Source of the DNA: Hydractinia symbiolongicarpus
Taxonomy: Eukaryota; Cnidaria; Hydrozoa; Anthoathecata; Hydractiniidae
Assembly: GCF_029227915.1 (NCBI RefSeq)
Contig: NC_079887.1
Span: 13,332,001 to 13,396,000 of the forward strand
DNA: 64,000 nt
Direction: 5' to 3'
The translations under genes were made by a program, and so were the position numbers. Shown piece after piece: positions 61,740 to 64,000 of this stretch; the first letter of the stretch is position 1; the number at the start of each line of letters is the position of its first letter. Below the pieces are notes generated by a model that was given only the letters and a program-made list of their open reading frames with translations, was not told the origin of the DNA and did not search any database.

Positions 61740-62110
61740 TATGACAGTAGTAAAATGAGTAGCTACCTAATTACGTTTAGTATCATAAGAAATATTAAAT
61801 AAGAAATTTGATGTAGCTAAAAACTGCATTTGGCTACTTTCCCATTTTAGAAGGTAGCTAAAGAGCTAGCTAGTTAGCCACAATCGCAACATAAAAATAT
61901 GCCAAACTAAATAAAAACTTTAAAAGAATGGGAATAAATGTGACTGGCCAAAGCTAGCTTTAACAGAATGCTACCCTGAGAAGTCTACATCCCTAGCTAA
62001 AATCTTTTAATTGGTTTGTAAGATCTATACATGGCTAGCAAACGTGACGATATATTTATCCTTACACGTAAAAACAAATATAAAAAAAGAAATATTTCTA
62101 TAGATACAAA
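61740..62110 (+). repeat. TAGCTAGC-rich dispersed repeat, copy 2
   Basis: Collinear with 28800-29160 over about 350 bases, with moderate divergence. Confidence 0.55.
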
Positions 62111-62269
62111 GTGTTTAAAAGAGAAAACCCTACAACACTGCCAAACTAAAAATAGCCTTCGTAGCATGTTTCCGATATTTCAGGTTCTGCCGTGATTTTT
62201 GAAATTAGGTCCGTAAAAATCGGGTTCTGCAATAATTTTCCGAAAAAAACTGTGCGCAACCATTTTGAA

Positions 62270-62570
62270 CAGCTATTATTAAAGAGATAGACTAATGTCC
62301 GTGTATTTGTCAGTTTACTCCTTTTGCAAGTGGGTGTTATTATGTCTTATTCTGTGGCCGACAAATTAACTTATCGTTGACGTTAATGAAATGGTTTGGT
62401 GGCAGTAACTTTGAGAAAACTAGCAATGTCAATAAATTAAGTTAAAGGCATAGCAACTTAAAGACGGATTACAATAACTAGCATCGTCTGATAGATGAAT
62501 AAGCAGGGATCACTTGACGCTAAATTAGGCCAATTTACCCAGGCTTTGTTGACACAACCTGTTATTGAGC
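62270..62570 (+). repeat. Diverged Helitron-like 5' segment
   Basis: It resembles the first 300 bases of the short units in order: a GTCCGTGTATTTGTCAGTTT word, CTTTTGCAAG, GACGTTAATGAA, AAGGCATAGCAACTTAAA, and CCAATTTACCCAGGCTTTG. No TC terminus or 3' hairpin is preserved. Confidence 0.35.
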
Positions 62571-63300
62571 AGACATATTTGCAGGTGCTTAGAAATAAAA
62601 ACACGTTTCCAACAAAGTTAACAATTTTTACTCGCTAAATAACAAAATGCAAGACGAAACTTAAGCAAAAATTACACATATAACACGACATAAAATATAT
62701 TAAGAAATAAACACTTACTAGAAATATAGTGGCGTAAGCCAAGGCAACTACAAGTAAGAAAAACAACTGAAACTTTTACTAACATGCAGGGCAACTGTGA
62801 TGTACGAAGGTGAAAGACTAATTTCATATAGCAGAGAATTTATTTGCAAAATGTACGTTGGACTCTGTCGCTACATGTGGACGACTCAACGCGCAGAAAA
62901 AATATGTGCAAGATGTGCAGAAAACAAAAGAACTCAAGTGGGAAATATAACTAAAAATAGTTTAAAAAAATACACCTATCATTTTTACATAACTAACACG
63001 GGGCATCACAGCACAAAAACTAACATATATAACAAAACTCGTGCTCCACCGCAGAGCAGACTTAACAAGTTATTCTAAGTGTAATTTAACAAAGAGGAAA
63101 AATTGAAACTATTGTGCGAAACTTATAATGAATAATAGCAGTGGACTGCGAATAAAGATAATTATTTAAAAAACATTTTAGTGAGACCCGATAGTTTCGA
63201 AGCTATTAATTAACAAATCACTAGTTTCGGAGACGCTCTTTCAGTTAAAATTATGTCAAAAGAAGATGACTGTCCTGTAAGTGTTTAACCACTAATAACA
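62571..63300. other. No gene recognised
   Basis: Downstream of the minus-strand amidohydrolase-like gene. A 93-codon plus-strand ORF (62797-63078) contains a Cys pair but no recognisable domain, and I do not call it. Confidence 0.35.
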
Positions 63301-64000
63301 TTATGGATAATATTTTTGCACGAACTTGTACACCGCTTTGGCGAGTGCTCTACTGTATTCAGGACCTTCCTTGCTATTCCGGAATTGTTTATGGGTTTCA
63401 ACTTGTACAGCATCTATCGCGCCCTGATGTAACGATCCATACATTCGCGTATTATAACCGCCTCTGAAATATCCATTCTTACCTGGTTTGGGATTAACAG
63501 ACGATGGTACTGTATCGTAATTTTCGTCCTGCAGAAATTGACCCAAACTTTCTTGTCCCCTTAGCAGTTCATTGAAACTGATTGCAACGTTTTTTGCCAG
63601 ATTTTTAATGGAGGAATGATGCGCTAGAGGAGTGCCGTCATTCAAGGTTGATTTTGAAATTAGGTAACCCAACTCATCCCAACCCTTAGGATGCGTTTGA
63701 CCATGCATATCAATCACCAAACCAGCACCATGAATCTTTGATCTGGCCTTTTCGATAAATCCATGAAACTCTTTAAAGGCAGTGACAGCTTCTGGTACGT
63801 TGAATGTGGCTTCATTTTTTTCTCGGTTGCCATCAAATTTTCTGCGATGAAGTGAGTTAACAATCAAATGAGGTCTTCTTTTCGTCAAAAGCTTTAAAAA
63901 TTTAGCAAGCATGACAGACAACTCTTTAGTATACACATCTTTGAAAGTTTTGGCTTTACACTTTTCCTTATCCTTTACACCACAGGAATGACTCGATACA
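63301..64000 (-). CDS. N-formylglutamate amidohydrolase-like protein, partial (5' end beyond window)
   Basis: The frame is open from the window edge to TAA at 63301-63303, about 232 codons. Internal Met/Val codons are not needed as starts, since coding sequence (VSSHSCGVKDKEKCKAKTFK) continues upstream to the edge. Family blocks are RPHLIVNSLHRRKFDGNRE, an NVPEAVTAFKEFHGFIEKAR helix, VIDMHGQTHPKGWDELGY, and PNPKPGKN-type loops near NGYFRGGYNTRMYG with AVQVETHKQFR. The R-x-x-x-D-x-NR and ID-x-H patterns are those of the FGase superfamily of metal-dependent amidohydrolases. Bacterial members deformylate N-formylglutamate in histidine degradation. Animal homologues are poorly characterised, so substrate and location are unknown. 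The segment is a single exon. It is probably a real host gene, since the frame is long and undamaged. Confidence 0.75.
   Translation of the reverse strand, partial: VSSHSCGVKDKEKCKAKTFKDVYTKELSVMLAKFLKLLTKRRPHLIVNSLHRRKFDGNREKNEATFNVPEAVTAFKEFHGFIEKARSKIHGAGLVIDMHGQTHPKGWDELGYLISKSTLNDGTPLAHHSSIKNLAKNVAISFNELLRGQESLGQFLQDENYDTVPSSVNPKPGKNGYFRGGYNTRMYGSLHQGAIDAVQVETHKQFRNSKEGPEYSRALAKAVYKFVQKYYP

Overview
This window is AT-rich animal DNA. Genes are split by canonical GT-AG introns, codon use is AT-biased, and there are no operons or bacterial signals. The transposon protein resembles multicopy, uncharacterised proteins that I recall from cnidarian genomes, and TAGC-rich repeats are abundant. 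This points to a non-bilaterian animal, most likely a cnidarian (possibly a hydrozoan), but that is inference. I see no rRNA, CRISPR array or convincing functional tRNA.

Host genes are sparse. The best is a 7-exon minus-strand gene (11106-25607) whose exon phases close perfectly into a 935-residue protein. It has a basic and acidic, low-complexity middle with six RP-x-S-V-G-N-F-type motifs and a C-terminal calponin-homology (CH) domain, so it is probably an actin/cytoskeleton protein of the smoothelin/cytospin kind. An alternative first exon lies in its second intron. At the right edge (63301-64000, minus) is a partial N-formylglutamate-amidohydrolase-like gene. At 6154-6892 (minus) is a small two-exon gene for a secreted or membrane protein.

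Most of the remainder is mobile DNA. From 36117 to 57165 there are eight head-to-tail Helitron-like units. Each starts TCTMT-TATAATAATA and ends with a GTGGA-loop-TCCAC hairpin, about 12 bases and CTAG. They abut with no spacer, and only the outer ends of the array have the A/T flank expected of a Helitron target. Two further reversed units lie at about 1840-5959, and a 110-bp end-to-end deletion derivative is at 59087-59196.

Unit 4 is interrupted by a 6,889-bp DNA transposon (44265-51153). It has 31-bp imperfect terminal inverted repeats that begin CAC, a 3-bp ACG duplication, and empty sites preserved in the sister units. It carries an intact 212-residue plus-strand ORF of unknown function. 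On the opposite strand is a damaged transposase-like gene with an acidic N-terminus, a Cys-rich segment, a DDE-like core, a C-terminal Cys/His cluster and a SAP domain. The right terminus begins with CACAGTG, the heptamer of V(D)J recombination signals. This element is the best candidate for something undescribed. A second terminal-inverted-repeat element (3219-5785, 74-bp ends, 9-bp duplication) is nested in a reversed Helitron-like unit.

The other stretches (26-36 kb and 59-63 kb) hold older dispersed repeats, a 318-bp GAA microsatellite, palindromes and sequence in which I see nothing recognisable.
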